A stretch of 64,000 nucleotides of DNA. Origin: Sphagnum compactum (Eukaryota > Bryophyta > Sphagnopsida > Sphagnales). Each line of letters begins with the position of its first letter. Within the stretch, counting starts at the first letter, position 1. The stretch is from assembly GCA_965153455.1 (NCBI GenBank), contig OZ234495.1, positions 7,808,875-7,872,874 of the forward strand, given 5' to 3'. This document shows, piece after piece, positions 48,720 to 62,040 of the stretch. Under the pieces are notes generated by a model. That model saw only the letters and a list, made by a program, of their open reading frames with translations. It ran no database searches and was not told where the DNA came from. Position numbers and translations under genes: made by a program.

Positions 48720-51700
48720 AGTCTTGTTAGCCGAGACAACACTTGTCGCATTAATTTTGTCCATTCAAGGAACAAAACATTTCGCACAATTTTGTCTGCA
48801 GAGACAACACTCGCCACACAGGAGCGAAAATTTTATATGCCTCGAGACAACATTTAGCGTCCTATTTTTGTCTACAATCACTGCACAACAAAACAAATTC
48901 GCACAATTTAGTCTGCTGAGAGGTACACACACATCCCCAATGCAAGTGCAAGCTTTTTTCATACTTCCCCTACTTCTGCACGAGGGAGGCCTGACACCCC
49001 GCCTCCACTCATCACCCTGGAGGTAAGCTTCTTTCAAAGCTTCTTCGGAAGGGGACACGGAATCCACCAGCTTCTACTCCACCGGTGCGAGTGTCGAGCA
49101 GCCCAAAACCTTCCTAAAAATTCACCAACGCAAATGTCGCGTGGGCAAAGATAGAAACAAAACTTTTGGCCTCTTGGCCGATGGCTTTTGGGGCAAATCT
49201 GATTTTGGTAGAATAATTTTTTCCTTGGGGAAAATCTTGGCGCGCATTTAGGGCTTTGGTGATGCCTTTCGCTCAAACTCAGCGCTCAAATCCTGACTTT
49301 AGAGGACTTTTATAAATAGCGTGGTACAAGGGTAGCTTCAACACATGCCTGTCATTCATTTGAGACACAACATACTATACATAAAATGTAATACACTAAT
49401 AATCAAAACTAAAAATTGCAATTGAATCCACCCACATTTTACATGGTGATCTATTCAAGTAAAAGGTACACCAATGGTGTGCACAAAAGCATGACAATCA
49501 TCACTGAAATTTGGCAAATGGCACCCAATACAACCTACAAATTTGGCTTCAACATTGATTATCCAAGCCAAAATCAATTGAACTTTCAACTAAATGTATC
49601 TACTTAAGTTACACCAAAGATATTCGACACCAAGGGATGAAAATAAGCTCACTAAAATATGGCAAATGGTAACCAATACACACCAAACACACATTGGAGC
49701 TCTAACAATGTCAATTGAAGCCTAAAATTGTTATGGAATCCATCCACAAAAGAACCAGTCTTCTTCCTCTTTGTTTCCCACAACATGTCTCCGCAAACAA
49801 AAACTACCTACTCCAAGATCAAATGGCCAATTACCATCACCCGATCTGGCAAAAAGAAAATGATACGATCTAACTATGAAGGAAGATGGTTTGTTTTGTT
49901 TTGTAGTTATGAGATCCACCGAACTGGGATGCTTCAGATTCTGTTCTTGGTGTCTTTGGAAAGCTCTCGATGAGGAGGGGTGCATGGGCTTGGTTCCATG
50001 ACGTTTGGACTTGCAGTGCAAAAGTTCTTGAATATGAATGATTTCTTCACTGAAAATTAAATTAAACCATAGCTGAAAATTTTGGAGGAAGTATGTGCCT
50101 TTGGTGTTGTTGGAAAGATCTTGATGAGCAGGATTTAATGGAATTTATTTGGTAAGATTTGGATTCAAAATGTGAGAGACATTGATTTTAAAGTGATTTC
50201 TGCCATTGAAAATTCAAATAAATTTCAAAAAATTAGGTTGGAAGGCAATTGCAGTTGATAACATGGTAACACTTGAAGGGTTCCAATCAATTCAAGCATG
50301 ATTTCCTTTCATATTTGGCTATTAAAAAATCAATACATACATTGCAAAACAATGTTCACATGTTGAGTTTCCCTATTTTGTAATGGGTTCACACTTGGGC
50401 CAACAACGACACTGGCCACACTAGTAGACTTTGGTATAATAAGACATTTAAAAGACATTCAATGCATGTCTTACAAGATTTGCACCATGTACACACATTT
50501 ATTACACATCATGGAAATTTGCAAATCAAATTTTACAAGATTTTCAAGTTTAATAAACTCATCAATCCATTTTCAAATTAGATATTGATTGTTTTCAAAT
50601 TAACACAAGCTTATTTAAATTATGAGTTTCGAGTTGGCATCTTCAAAGCTTTATCAAAATCCTAACAATGAAAAAATCTTTTTTACTTCCATTTGATTCC
50701 TTAAAATACCTATGTTTTGGTGAGTTAAATATTTGACAACAATAAAATTGGCCTTGTTTATTTTCCATTTCGAACATTTCAATGCATCATCATGTGGGTT
50801 TTAAATCAAATATTTGTTCCCAAAATAAGACAATTCATATTTCACGGATAGTTAGAGAACACAAAGTCATACCTTCTAGTAATCATTGTATGGTCAAGCA
50901 CATCACATAAATGATCTAGGTAGTGTTGTATACATGGTACATGGACCCAACAAAATGTCTTAATGTTGCAATTTTCATGAGAAGCAAAAATTGAACAAAT
51001 TTTGGGGACATAATTGTTAGACTAGTCAAAATGTACAATTAAAGGTGATTCAAATCTTCATATATTATTATGATATGAAATTGATACAAATAGGATTGAT
51101 GTAATAGTTTTTAATAACATGTAAATCACTTGTCACAAAATGATTATTTTAACAAAAGGACAATGAAATATTTATTTTGATTGGAATATGTCAATGAAAT
51201 TCTGCACATCAATGTATATATGTACCAAAAAAAAAATCTTTCATCAAAGTTTTTTCAAATTAATTTAAAATTATGAAGTTTTAAATTAATTATAAACCTT
51301 TAGTGGTACATTATAATATAATAATCGTGATGATTATGATATTTGTAGGTTGTGAAATGTTTCTCCATAGAAAATTTTAAAATCCCTTGTTTGTTTTATT
51401 TATCCATCAAATTGAAGTAATTTTTTTGAATTAGTAAAAGAATGGTATATTGTTATTAAATACAATGTTTTAAGCAAGTTTTATAATGTGATTAGTGTAC
51501 ATAATTTACTCAAAGAAAAAAATATAGAATAATTTGATATTCATGATTTCATAAAACAACATTATGCCCAAAGTCAACTCAATGTAATTTTTACAAAATT
51601 TTGAAGTAAATGAATTTTAAGTCGTGACACTTTTTGTAGTTTATGTACATTGAATTTTGATTACATTTGTGTCCATTGTAACATGTAAACACCCTAGGAG

Positions 51701-54599
51701 CAAACACCTTAGGAGCTGATGAAATTTAAAGTGATTTGTGAAATCAAAACACTATGCAAAATCATGGTTTTATGACTCAACATTTTGTGACTAGTGTGCA
51801 AATCTAATCATGTAGCCATATTTGGACCCTAGTTTTTTCCATCTTTGCAACTATGATCATATACATGACTACATGATCCTACCTGTAACTAGACACATCA
51901 ATAGTCATTTTGACCTTGTTTTACGGATTATAAAAGTGGGATAGAAATGAACATGGATAAAGATAACATTGTCATGTACATACATCATGGGTAGAAATGA
52001 ATAAGGCCACGTACTCAGTAATATATGAAATTTATATTTTTATTGTAATTTAATTCCAATTACACATTTTAGGTCAACCTATTCAAAATAAACTAATTTA
52101 TAATGTTACATTATCATTCAAGAATCTATGTGGTGGCCACCAACCTTTTTCTTCTTCAATCTAGTTGTTGAACACAACATTTGATAAGAATGAACATGGT
52201 CATGCACATACATTTCACATGGGAAAATAAAAAATTGTTTGAAACTTTGAATTGAGTTATATATTCAAATATTATTTAAACACATCTAAGTTATTAACTT
52301 TCATGAAACTTTGTGATTTTTTTCCATTTCAAAATGTACAACAACTAAGATGGTTTTAAATTTTTATTTTAAAAATTCATATCTAATGTTTGAAATATAA
52401 TTATTCACCTAAAACGTTTACTTTCACAACTACATTGAATTTTTCATTTTTTATAGTTTCAAAACGTGAACAAATAATTAAATCACTCAATTAAAAAATT
52501 CATATATAATGTATTAATCTTTGATTGAATTATTATCTACAACTATTTAGGTAAAATTAATTTATTATCATAATCATATTGAACTTTGTGATTTCTTTCA
52601 ATTTAACATTTTCAATATTTGTTTCAAAAATTCAAGCAATGATTTTTTTTGCTTGGGTTAAAATTTTTGCATATGACTATTTGGGTACATTTGGTTTCCT
52701 TACTTTCATCATTTACTTCAAATTTATAATATTTTAAATCCAAATTTTTATACATTCCATTCATTTACATATTTTGATATATGCAACATATTTATCAAAA
52801 ATTAAAATTTTAACAAAATATCTTTAAAATATCATTAAAAACAAATTCACTTTTGAAATTATGGTATTAAAATTTGTATGCCTCCAATCTTATATCAATT
52901 TTTGTAAATGAATTCAATGTTACAATGTTTTTGTAGTAACAATGGATTTTACTATAATTTTATAAATTAATTAATTATTAATTTTCAATTTCAAATTTAA
53001 ATGAGATGTACATTATTTTTATTAAACTAAAAGAAATTACTTTATTTTATTATTCCATTTTAGTTGTGTCAATTGATTCATCACAAATATGAATTGAATC
53101 ATGAAATTTGAATAAAATTTCAAAATTAGCATGTACATTTAGTTAATTATTATGATTTATTTTCTATAATTTTGATAAAAGTAACAAATTTTAAATTAAA
53201 ACTCCATTTTTTCATACCTTTTTTCAAAATTTCCCCCTTGTAAATTATTTATTTATTTGAATAATTATGAATAATAATTGAAGTCATGAGAACTTTATCT
53301 TTTGTCATTTTTTTGTAATGAAATTTTTAGAATGAGAACATGATTTTTTTCCATTTTATTCATACCACATCATTAAAATCATATTTTATGACTAATTCTA
53401 GTCATGTTAGTTGTATTAGTCAACATAGACAAATCCATGTGGGCACCCATATTTACCACGTGTGCAACATATTGTTTGATTTGAATTTAATGCTAAATTT
53501 TAATCATAACAGACATTGCTACTTTTGATCTCAACGGACACATTTAATCACTTCAAACTACTAGTGTATTCTAAATACTGATTATATGGTCATTTTAAAC
53601 ATGATGCTAGTAATCTAAAAATCATGTTTTTGTAATAGTGTATTTAATATCACCCATTTTAACAAGCATTCATGTATTGTTAAATTTGGTCAATGGTGGT
53701 CAAAAAGTGTTTTAATACCTTTAATAAATGAATAGGGGTACCCATGCCATTAGTGAATTGTAGCCCTCAATTCACTCAAAGATTCCAGAGATGTTGCTTT
53801 TCCTTTTAATTGCAATGTGACACCTATCATGTCCCAGTAATAATAAAAAATGTTTGGCAAATTTGGTTTTATTTCCCAGCAAAGCTAGGATTAAATTGAC
53901 TATTGCTTCAATTGTGGTTTCCATAACATTTGATTAATGAAAAGAATCAAATCAATAGACTAATGGAGCCATTGCAACCTAGGTCTTATAGACAACATGT
54001 CTAACTAAAAAATGCAAGTTTGGTTGACTATGATAAACTTGGAGTTTCATTGGAGGTGGTAAGCATGGCAAGAAACCTTAATTAACACATTAGTTGTGTG
54101 CTTGGATTGTATCATAAGCTTTAAAATGTTGTTTGCTCCAAGTAATAGTTATTATGTTTAAACATTTCTAAATTGTAATGTACACCATGATTATAATTTG
54201 GCATATATGTATTTGAATATATGGGCTACAAGAGTTGCATACCCCATTGCTCCATCATTTATCAACGTTAAGTATGTAATAGATGTTTTTTGAGTCTTGT
54301 GAATTCATGGCATCTGAGTCTTTGTGGTTAGATAACCCTTCATCATTTCTAGCATCAACAATTTTTATGTCTTGATCCTTTAATTCATCCCCTTTTGCAA
54401 CCTAGTACTTTGTTTTTTCTAGATATCCAACAACAATATCATTAGTTCCCCAAACTATTATCTATGTCATGCACAATATGATCCTCACAAATGACATATG
54501 CCCTAGTGGTTGCCTTTGAAATTGGGATTGTCAAAACTTGTGCCTTGCCTTTCAGTTACCCCCATAGACACATGATTATTCTTAGGTTCTAGCATGTCC
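48720..54599. other. Long AT-rich region, no recognisable gene
   Basis: Bases 48720-48930 contain a short repeated phrase, 'gagacaacact/gagacaacattt', with 'ttttgtctgc' or 'ttttgtcta'. From about 50 kb the DNA is very AT-rich, with stops in every frame and no coding resemblance on either strand. Confidence 0.55.
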
Positions 54600-55523
54600 A
54601 TTATAGGGTTGTTCCTTCTTTCAACCTTTGCATTCTCCCAAACCACTCACTAGGACCTTGTGTCTTTTGATAATACAACCTTCCAACTAGGTTCATGAGT
54701 GGATTTTGAAAAAAAACACTTGCTTTATTTGCCATGGCAGGACAAATGGTTGCTCTTGTGGTGAAAGTAGCCTTTTTTAAATTCATAAGGAGGAACCCAA
54801 ATTCATCCTTTTTCATTGTGGCATGAACACCATGCTCCTTTGTTTGCACCTAGGAGCACAATAATAAAATAATTTTGGTCACTCCATAGTCCAAGATCTC
54901 TTTACATTCTTTTATGTAGCACATTTGTTCAATCATGGGAGTTTGGTTCTAAGGGTGAAAACACATTTTGAGCTGGGGCGGGGGAGGCAACTTGGGCAAT
55001 TTCATGACATGTACATTTGCAAAATGTGTTGCATTTAATTTTGGGTTTCATTTTTGTTGTTTGGGCTTTATATTTTGATTTTCACAAATTTAATGTTATT
55101 TAATATCATTTGAAATTTTGAAAAAATAATTCAAGGAATAATGGGCATATTTATAATATATATGAAATATAATATAACTTTTTTTAAAAATTGCATTCAA
55201 TTTTGGTTTAAATTAATTATCCAAAAAAAATTTCAAATGAAAATTTAAAAAATGGCCCACCTCACATATCTTGTCATTTTCCATTTCAAAGTGATTGTTT
55301 GTCAAAAAAATGATTTACCCATATTTATGGTCATGCCTTAAAAAACACCCATTTATGATATGATAATTATCAGATTCTTCCCAAAAAAATAGTCTTATTC
55401 CAATCATATGGAATCACAATGTTAAGTAATTATTAAAAATTTCATAAATAATCAAAATAATTTCAATCATTTATTCAAAATATATATATTTTTTGGTACA
55501 TTGTGATGTATATATTTTTAGCA

Positions 55524-55525
<2 letters not shown>

Positions 55526-55559
<34 letters not shown>
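55526..55559. repeat. (AT)17 microsatellite
   Basis: A perfect AT dinucleotide run inside the CACTA fossil region. Confidence 0.92.
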
Positions 55560-55562
<3 letters not shown>

Positions 55563-57169
55563 TTTTTTAAAATATAGTTTATTTGGCATTTGACTGTTTT
55601 GGGTTTTGACCTACCATAATATACAAAAACATTGTGAAAATCTTTCATAATAATGACATGGTTGAAGTTCAAACATGGGACACTTAAAAAACAGTATAAT
55701 GTGACAACAATCTTGGGCCTTCCATAGTGTTTTTGCCCCTAGCTAGTAAAGGTGGTGTGTGTTCAAATTGACCCATCACCCCAAAGTCATACATCACCAT
55801 GTTGTTGCATGGCTACAATGCAAATTGAAAATGATTATCATAAAGTACCATATTTATATAAGAATTAGCCATGAGTGTAGGTGGAACTAACAACTCCCAC
55901 AATCCTCGATAGGGCCCCAAACATAGCCATCCATAACTACTTGGAACCATTTTGGAAATGAGGGATCGATTTCCCACCATCCACCATGGTTGTCGTCAAG
56001 ATTGTCCATTTTCTACAACCCACCTCCATGCAATTCTCGATGAATGTGATTTGCAGTCCATAAAACAAACAAACATCAAATTTTTAATGACAACATATAT
56101 ATTTACTATGGATAATTAAACATGCCACAATATCTATGAAAACTTTAATTAAGTAAATATGAGGACATGATGACATAATAATTTACTCTAGCCATTGGGA
56201 CAACGTCTCATGATTTTCACACACATATAAGTGTGCAATGTTTTGCATGTGCATAAAAAGTTTCCGTGGTTTGGGCACACCTTCAAGTATTTTCTTGGCA
56301 ACCCTTTCCTCCTCGTCAGCATCCCATATACACCCCAAAGTTTTCCATGTATTTGGTACATAGATCCAACACCTCATCAAATATATAGCCTTATGCCATA
56401 TTTCCCTTTAGTTTGCACATATTTCTCATAGAACCTTTTAGGTCTTTCAATGCACATTCAACTAGGTACATCCAACATCAATGCATAGACCCACAAATGT
56501 TTAGTTCATTCACTAGATGGACAATTAAGCAGGTCATTAGATCAAAGAAACTTGGAGGAAATTACCTTCCCAAGTAGGCACAATGAATATATAGTTGCAT
56601 TCTTTTACTCTTTGTCTGTTGCTAGGTCATAAACCTTGGCACATATCAATTTGAACACCTTGCATATGTGCATGATGGCAACCTTAGTTTCCCATACATA
56701 GTGGCAATATTTGTTGAAATAAGACGTGGTAGTCATGGGACTTCATAGCCACCCTTTACAACATGTGTTTTGAAGCTTGATGGATACCCACTTGGTAATT
56801 TGAGATTGGCGATGCTTTCCAAAAAAGGCAAACCCCTCTTCCTTAGGCATCACCCATGACAAGGTTGTTGGCATTATGGTATCAATACTTTTCAATGGGT
56901 GAGTCTTCAACCATGAATATTCACATACTCCTAAGGCTTGAAGCTCATGCTGCACTTTCTTAGCATCATTCTCACCAAATATAGTTTTTAAAACATTTAC
57001 TGCTAAGTTTTTCTAACAATGCATCACATCAAAAGTATTTCGTATCAAAAGATCCTAGGAGGACAACACCCTATTATTAATTAAACACTTGATTATGGGA
57101 AACATGAGGTGACACAATGACACTTAATTATAATGGTTCTTATGTTTTCAACAAACATCACTTATGTGG

Positions 57170-58110
57170 CAACAAAATGGGCCAAGGTTGAATTAGATTA
57201 TTCCTTTTTTTAAAGTTTACCTATTGCAAAGTTTGCGATAACCTATGACTTAAGACACATTAAACAATTCATGACTTATTACCATTACATGTTAGATTGC
57301 TCTTTGAAATAGCCACATAAGCCTTCAATGTTATGGGTCATTGAACAAAACAAGTTTGGGATTTAAAGACCAATATGGACCTATTATTCAAGGTCTTTTC
57401 TATGCTCATACAAAAAACAATGAAAAATGTCCCTTTTAACAATCAAGCCTTGGTGTTTAATAAGTTTTAGATTTCCAATAAAATGTTCAAGTGCAAAGGG
57501 CCTACCCTAGATTCATAGTTATGACATTCTTGGTGCGAGAATGTTATGGAAGCCCAAAGAAGCAAGAATTTTAAAGAATTTTATAGATCAACCAGTGTAA
57601 TTTGGTAAACATTCGCGGGTAAAGAATGTTATGACAAGGTGCTAAATGAAGAATTTTAAAGAATTTTAATGTGCAAAATGAAGAATGTCATCACTAGGCC
57701 TAGATTGGCAAACACCCTAATGTTAAACATTTATTAGACAAAAAAATGGCAAGACAAATTGAATCTTGAACTATCTTGGTTGTTGTATTTTTTTAAATCA
57801 ACCAAAACAAATCATTTGTGTTGCAACAAAATGGGTTAAGGTTCAATCAAAATTTCCCCATTTTTTTCAAGTTTACATATTGTAAAATTTATTGTAATTT
57901 GTGTGACTAATTAAGAAGGTTCAAAGTATAAATGAACTTATTACCATAACAAGTTAGATTGCCTTTTAAAACATTCACATAAGCCTTCAATGTTATGGGC
58001 CATGGAACAAAATAACTTTGGGATCCAAAGACTAGCATGGACTTGGTGTTTGGGTCTCTTCTATACCCATACAAAGAAAAATAAAATGTCCCTTTTAACA
58101 TTTATGCCCT
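57170..58110. repeat. Diverged direct duplication of about 280 bases
   Basis: Copy 1 (about 57170-57445) and copy 2 (about 57825-58110) share 'aaaatggg..aaggtt.aat', 'acttattaccat.aca', 'gttagattgc', 'cacataagccttcaatgttatggg' and 'aaatgtcccttttaaca'. Both lie within the CACTA fossil, so part of the element was duplicated or a repeat inserted twice. Confidence 0.83.
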
Positions 58111-58330
58111 AGGGTATAGCAAGTTTCAAATTTTCAGTAAAACATCTAGGTAAGTGTAGATCAAGGCCTTATTGCAAAGCATTTACAAGAAAACAAAGGA
58201 CCCAATCAAGTACGGGAAGTGCAATGGGTTCACCTTCCAATAGGGTAAATCCCATATGTCATTTGTTTCCTTGATTTTCATATGTGCACATGGGTTGTTG
58301 TCCTTGTTGCCATTCAAATTTCACCTAGAT

Positions 58331-59600
58331 CATACAATTTCACATCCTACAAGTGTTTGGGTTTTTGTCATAATTGGTGGAATCGGTCGTCTTTAGGCCT
58401 CCCATTAAAGTCTTGAGCATTTGACTTGTATGGATGATTTACCCCACTATTCCACAACATGGTATTCATGAATTGACCGTTTTATTATTAATGCCCAAAC
58501 CTAGTCATGTAGTTGTATGTGACATGGAAAATGCATTCTAGTAATTATTATGATTACATTATTATAATTGTTTCCTCCATTAGTCATATTTATAGCCTGG
58601 GATGCAATTAGTGACAACTAATCCCTCCAAGTGAATGAATTATGAATGATATCCGATCCACCTAGCCCATTGCATATCACATAAATTACAAATATAACCA
58701 AATATTAGTGACAATGATTGTTACATAGAGAATGGTAGAGATTAAACAAGACAAAATGTGACCAGGAGAATGGTCGAAATTCAACAAGTTAGAATGCATA
58801 TGGCTAGTGCATTGGATAGGATAAAGACATTTCATTAGTTTGATGATTTGAATTACTTTTGGAGGGAAAAGATTTAGGATGTAGTTTTGGATGTTGATGA
58901 GATTGAAAAATTGTATTTTTTTTCACATAGAGAAATTTAGAGAGTTGTTGGAGAATAAAATAAAGACAATGAGTACTTTAAAGTTCTGTTGGATTTTGAA
59001 CCATTTATTTTTTTGTTTTTCATTTTTGATTTTTACACTTAATACTACAAATGTTTGATATATTCAAATTTTGAATAAAGAAAACAATAAAATACTAATG
59101 AAAAAATATTGAAACTATTCTGAATTGTTTTGTTTTCCTAATTGAATTATGAATCCTAGTAACATATTTTGATTAGTAAGGATAATAATTTTTTTGGGGA
59201 ATAAGGAAATAGTAATTGTAATAAGAATAATGTGTGAATATAGTTTACAAAGGAATTAGAATGAGTAAAACCATAGATTGTGAATCTTGTAAGTACTTTT
59301 GAGAATATAATTTATATTATTTTGTAAATAGGTAGAAAATAATTTTGGATAGAATCTACACTTACCAATGATAACATGAACTTAGAGTCCCTAGATTGTA
59401 TTAAGGTTTAGGGGGAAATCACATTACGGTGGCCAAAAAATGTTGTCACAAATATTGTTTTTCGACATTATGTGACTTTCAATTCTATCAAGCTAATATT
59501 AACAAAGGCTTTCATAAATTATATTCAAAATAAGGTGTCACAAATTCCAATGCCATAGAATTCATTCATTTGAATGTCCATCCATGACTTGTAGTGAACT
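58331..59600. other. AT-rich spacer
   Basis: Nothing recognised. The region borders the CACTA fossil and may contain its degraded 5' end. Confidence 0.4.
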
Positions 59601-59920
59601 TGTATCTAACTCTTAATTTAGTTTCAGTTTACTTTCAATTTGCTTTTAGTTAAATTTTAGTCCATTTCCAGTTCATTTCTAATTAACTCTTAGTTAAGTT
59701 CTAATTCACTTTTAGTTAATTCTTAGTTCATTTTTAATTAAATTTTAGTTCACTTTAATTCATTTTTAGTTAAATTTTAGTTAATTGTTAGTTCACTTTC
59801 AGTTCACTTTTAATTAACTTTTAGTTCATTTCAAATTCATTCTTAGTTAATTTTTAATTGACTCTTAGTTGAGTCTTAATTAAGTTTTAGTTCATTTTTA
59901 ATTAACTCATAGTTCACACA
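59601..59920. repeat. Degenerate minisatellite, about 12-base units (TTTTAGTTAAWT-like)
   Basis: More than twenty adjacent diverged units alternate 'cttagttaa', 'ttttagttca' and 'tttaattaa' phrases across about 300 bases. The run is strand-asymmetric: T and A are separated between strands, and C is rare. Confidence 0.8.
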
Positions 59921-61714
59921 TGGGTGCACATGGGTCACATGTAAGTTGAAAGTTTTTAAAAAAACTTCCTTGAGCTAGATGCCCAATAGGTATAAATTAA
60001 AAAAAAATTCCCCATTATCTTGAGTTTGTTCAACATTAGTTTTGGGTACCTTTTTTTATCATAGCCTTGTTCTTATTTTGCAATAAAATTTCATTGGATT
60101 CTTGTTTTGCATGTGTCGTGTTTTTGTTCTTATGTTCATTAGGATTTGGAAATAGGAATTGGTGATAGTGGCAAAAACAACATTGCTAATACACTCAAAC
60201 ATCACAAAGAGCCAAACACATTTTTAATTGCATCTTGTTAGGTTCAACACCCCAAACCTTAAAACCACATTAATAGATGTGGTTTTCATATGGTTTTTTT
60301 TTGCATCTTTTTCCCTTTTCATGAAACTAATGACATCCTCATATATAATAAAAGGTAATAGGCTACCTAAGGGCACTTCTCATTAGGATAGTCAAGAAAA
60401 ATAAACAAAGACTATTACTTAAGTCCTTTTTGTTGAAACTTTTTATGTATCTTGAGACATAAATTCATGGTCATTCATAAGAGTGTAAACTATAAACAAT
60501 CTTAGTGAGTCTAATAGTTGGTGTCCAATACACCAAAAATGACCATTTACAAGTTGTAAGTCACTTAAAAGTAATGTTCTTGCAGGGTTGTTGCCCCTTT
60601 TACCCCCCCCACCCCCTTTTTTTTCAAGTGTGATTTTAAATTTGAATAACATGAAAATTTAATTACCATTTGATACCAACACTTACCAAAACAAGTGTAC
60701 CATAAGTGAAACTCCTTTGAATGAACAAATCAAGATTATTAACTAGGCCATTGGAGTTTTTTTGAATTTTTAAGAAGTTATAATTCTTAAAATCATGGCT
60801 TCTCAAAGACCCAAAACTATAGTTCTTTAGAAAATAAAATAATTGCCTTAACATTAGTGCAATGTGACATGTGATTTGGTAATTTTTTAAAATGAAATTT
60901 TTTTAATGATAATTCAAAATTTATTCATGAAATTTATGCACCGTGTTTATAACATATATAATATCACGTTGTTGATTTCTTTTCACATTTTGACCACTTT
61001 GATTAAATTCCATGACCAATTATAACTTTCAAAACCTTATAGAAATTACATTGTGACTTGATTTTATGCACATTATAATATCATTTCACCTTAAGAAAAT
61101 AATAATAATAAAAGGACCAAGCAAAAAAAAAAACCTACAAGAAGAAAAAAAACTTCCATCCTTCCATAGATGAAGAGAAGAATTGTATTAATTGATTTCT
61201 CACCGTGAAAGTCATGTGATGTACCGTAGCTCCCATATGAAATGCAATTCATGAACCTTGAATGTTATCACTACCACCATCGATTACAAACTAAACCTTG
61301 AATGTCATCACTACCACCGAACAGATAATAAGAATTGGGTCTGGCTAAACATGCACATTACAGATTCCCCAATGCTAGAGATTGTATGGGTACAAAGTTT
61401 TATAACGAGGTCAAACAAGGAATTATACATAAATTAAGTTCAACAATTAATTAAAGTTAATATTTAATTATAAAATTCAACCTACTTATTGATTAAAAAA
61501 TTTCAACTATCTTACCTCATAATCCTGACTCTATAGTCAAAAATGTTTTTTCATACTTTTGATGTTGATTCTTGATCTAACAAAAGACTAGTTTCATGGT
61601 CCGGTTCTTATGTCAATTCCAACAAAGGGTGTCAACTTGAGTCCAGATCACAAGAACCTGAACTCCTAATGTTCACCCCAAATCCAGCATTCCTATTGGT
61701 GCAAAAGTTGAAAG
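59921..61714. other. AT-rich spacer
   Basis: No coding resemblance. A C-run followed by a T-run at about 60604-60625 and short poly-A tracts are the only features. Confidence 0.45.
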
Positions 61715-62040
61715 CAGCCCCAAGGGCTTTACACTAGGAGTCAAGGCTGACATAGAAAAAAACATTTCAATCTGCCCGAGGGCTTTACACGAGGAGTCAA
61801 GGCTGACATAATATTTTTTTTCAATCTGCCCCAAGTTAGTAATAAATGCTGAACATTATGGCCTTGTATTGGCCCCAGGGCAGAAAAAAGGATACCATAA
61901 AATTTGGGAGGCCAATTTGCAACCCTTGGGGCCAATGTTCCAGCATTTATTACAATCCTGATGTCAATGTTCTTAGCATTTATTAGTAACTTGGGGCCAA
62001 TTTGCAACCCAAAAATGCTCAAAGTTGGCCCCAAGTTTTC
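61715..62040. repeat. Tandem pair plus inverted repeat around 'gccccaag' phrases
   Basis: Two tandem copies of about 58 bases (about 61715-61773 and 61774-61831) share 'gggctttacac.aggagtcaaggctgacata'. Starting in the second copy, 'ctgccccaagttagtaataaatgctgaacatt' (about 61826-61857) is inverted at about 61965-61998, so 61826-61998 can fold. A shorter 'aatgttc.agcatttatta' copy lies between the arms. Confidence 0.8.

Larger units (their letters stand above)
54600..58330 (-). mobile_element. Second CACTA (En/Spm) element fossil: Tnp2, DUF4218-like and DUF4216-like pieces
   Basis: On -, in descending coordinates: DIWDLPYWK (Tnp2 core, about 58240); LQALGVCEYSWLKTHPLK, followed by the MPKEE phrase (about 56940-56820); KSHDYHVLFQQILP (about 56735-56700), the segment that introduces DUF4218; then DEFGFLLMNLKK with KASVFFQNP (about 54800-54700), typical of DUF4216. 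The order fits a CACTA protein. Every piece is broken by stops or frameshifts. Its direction is opposite to the CACTA fossil near 34 kb. Confidence 0.78.
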
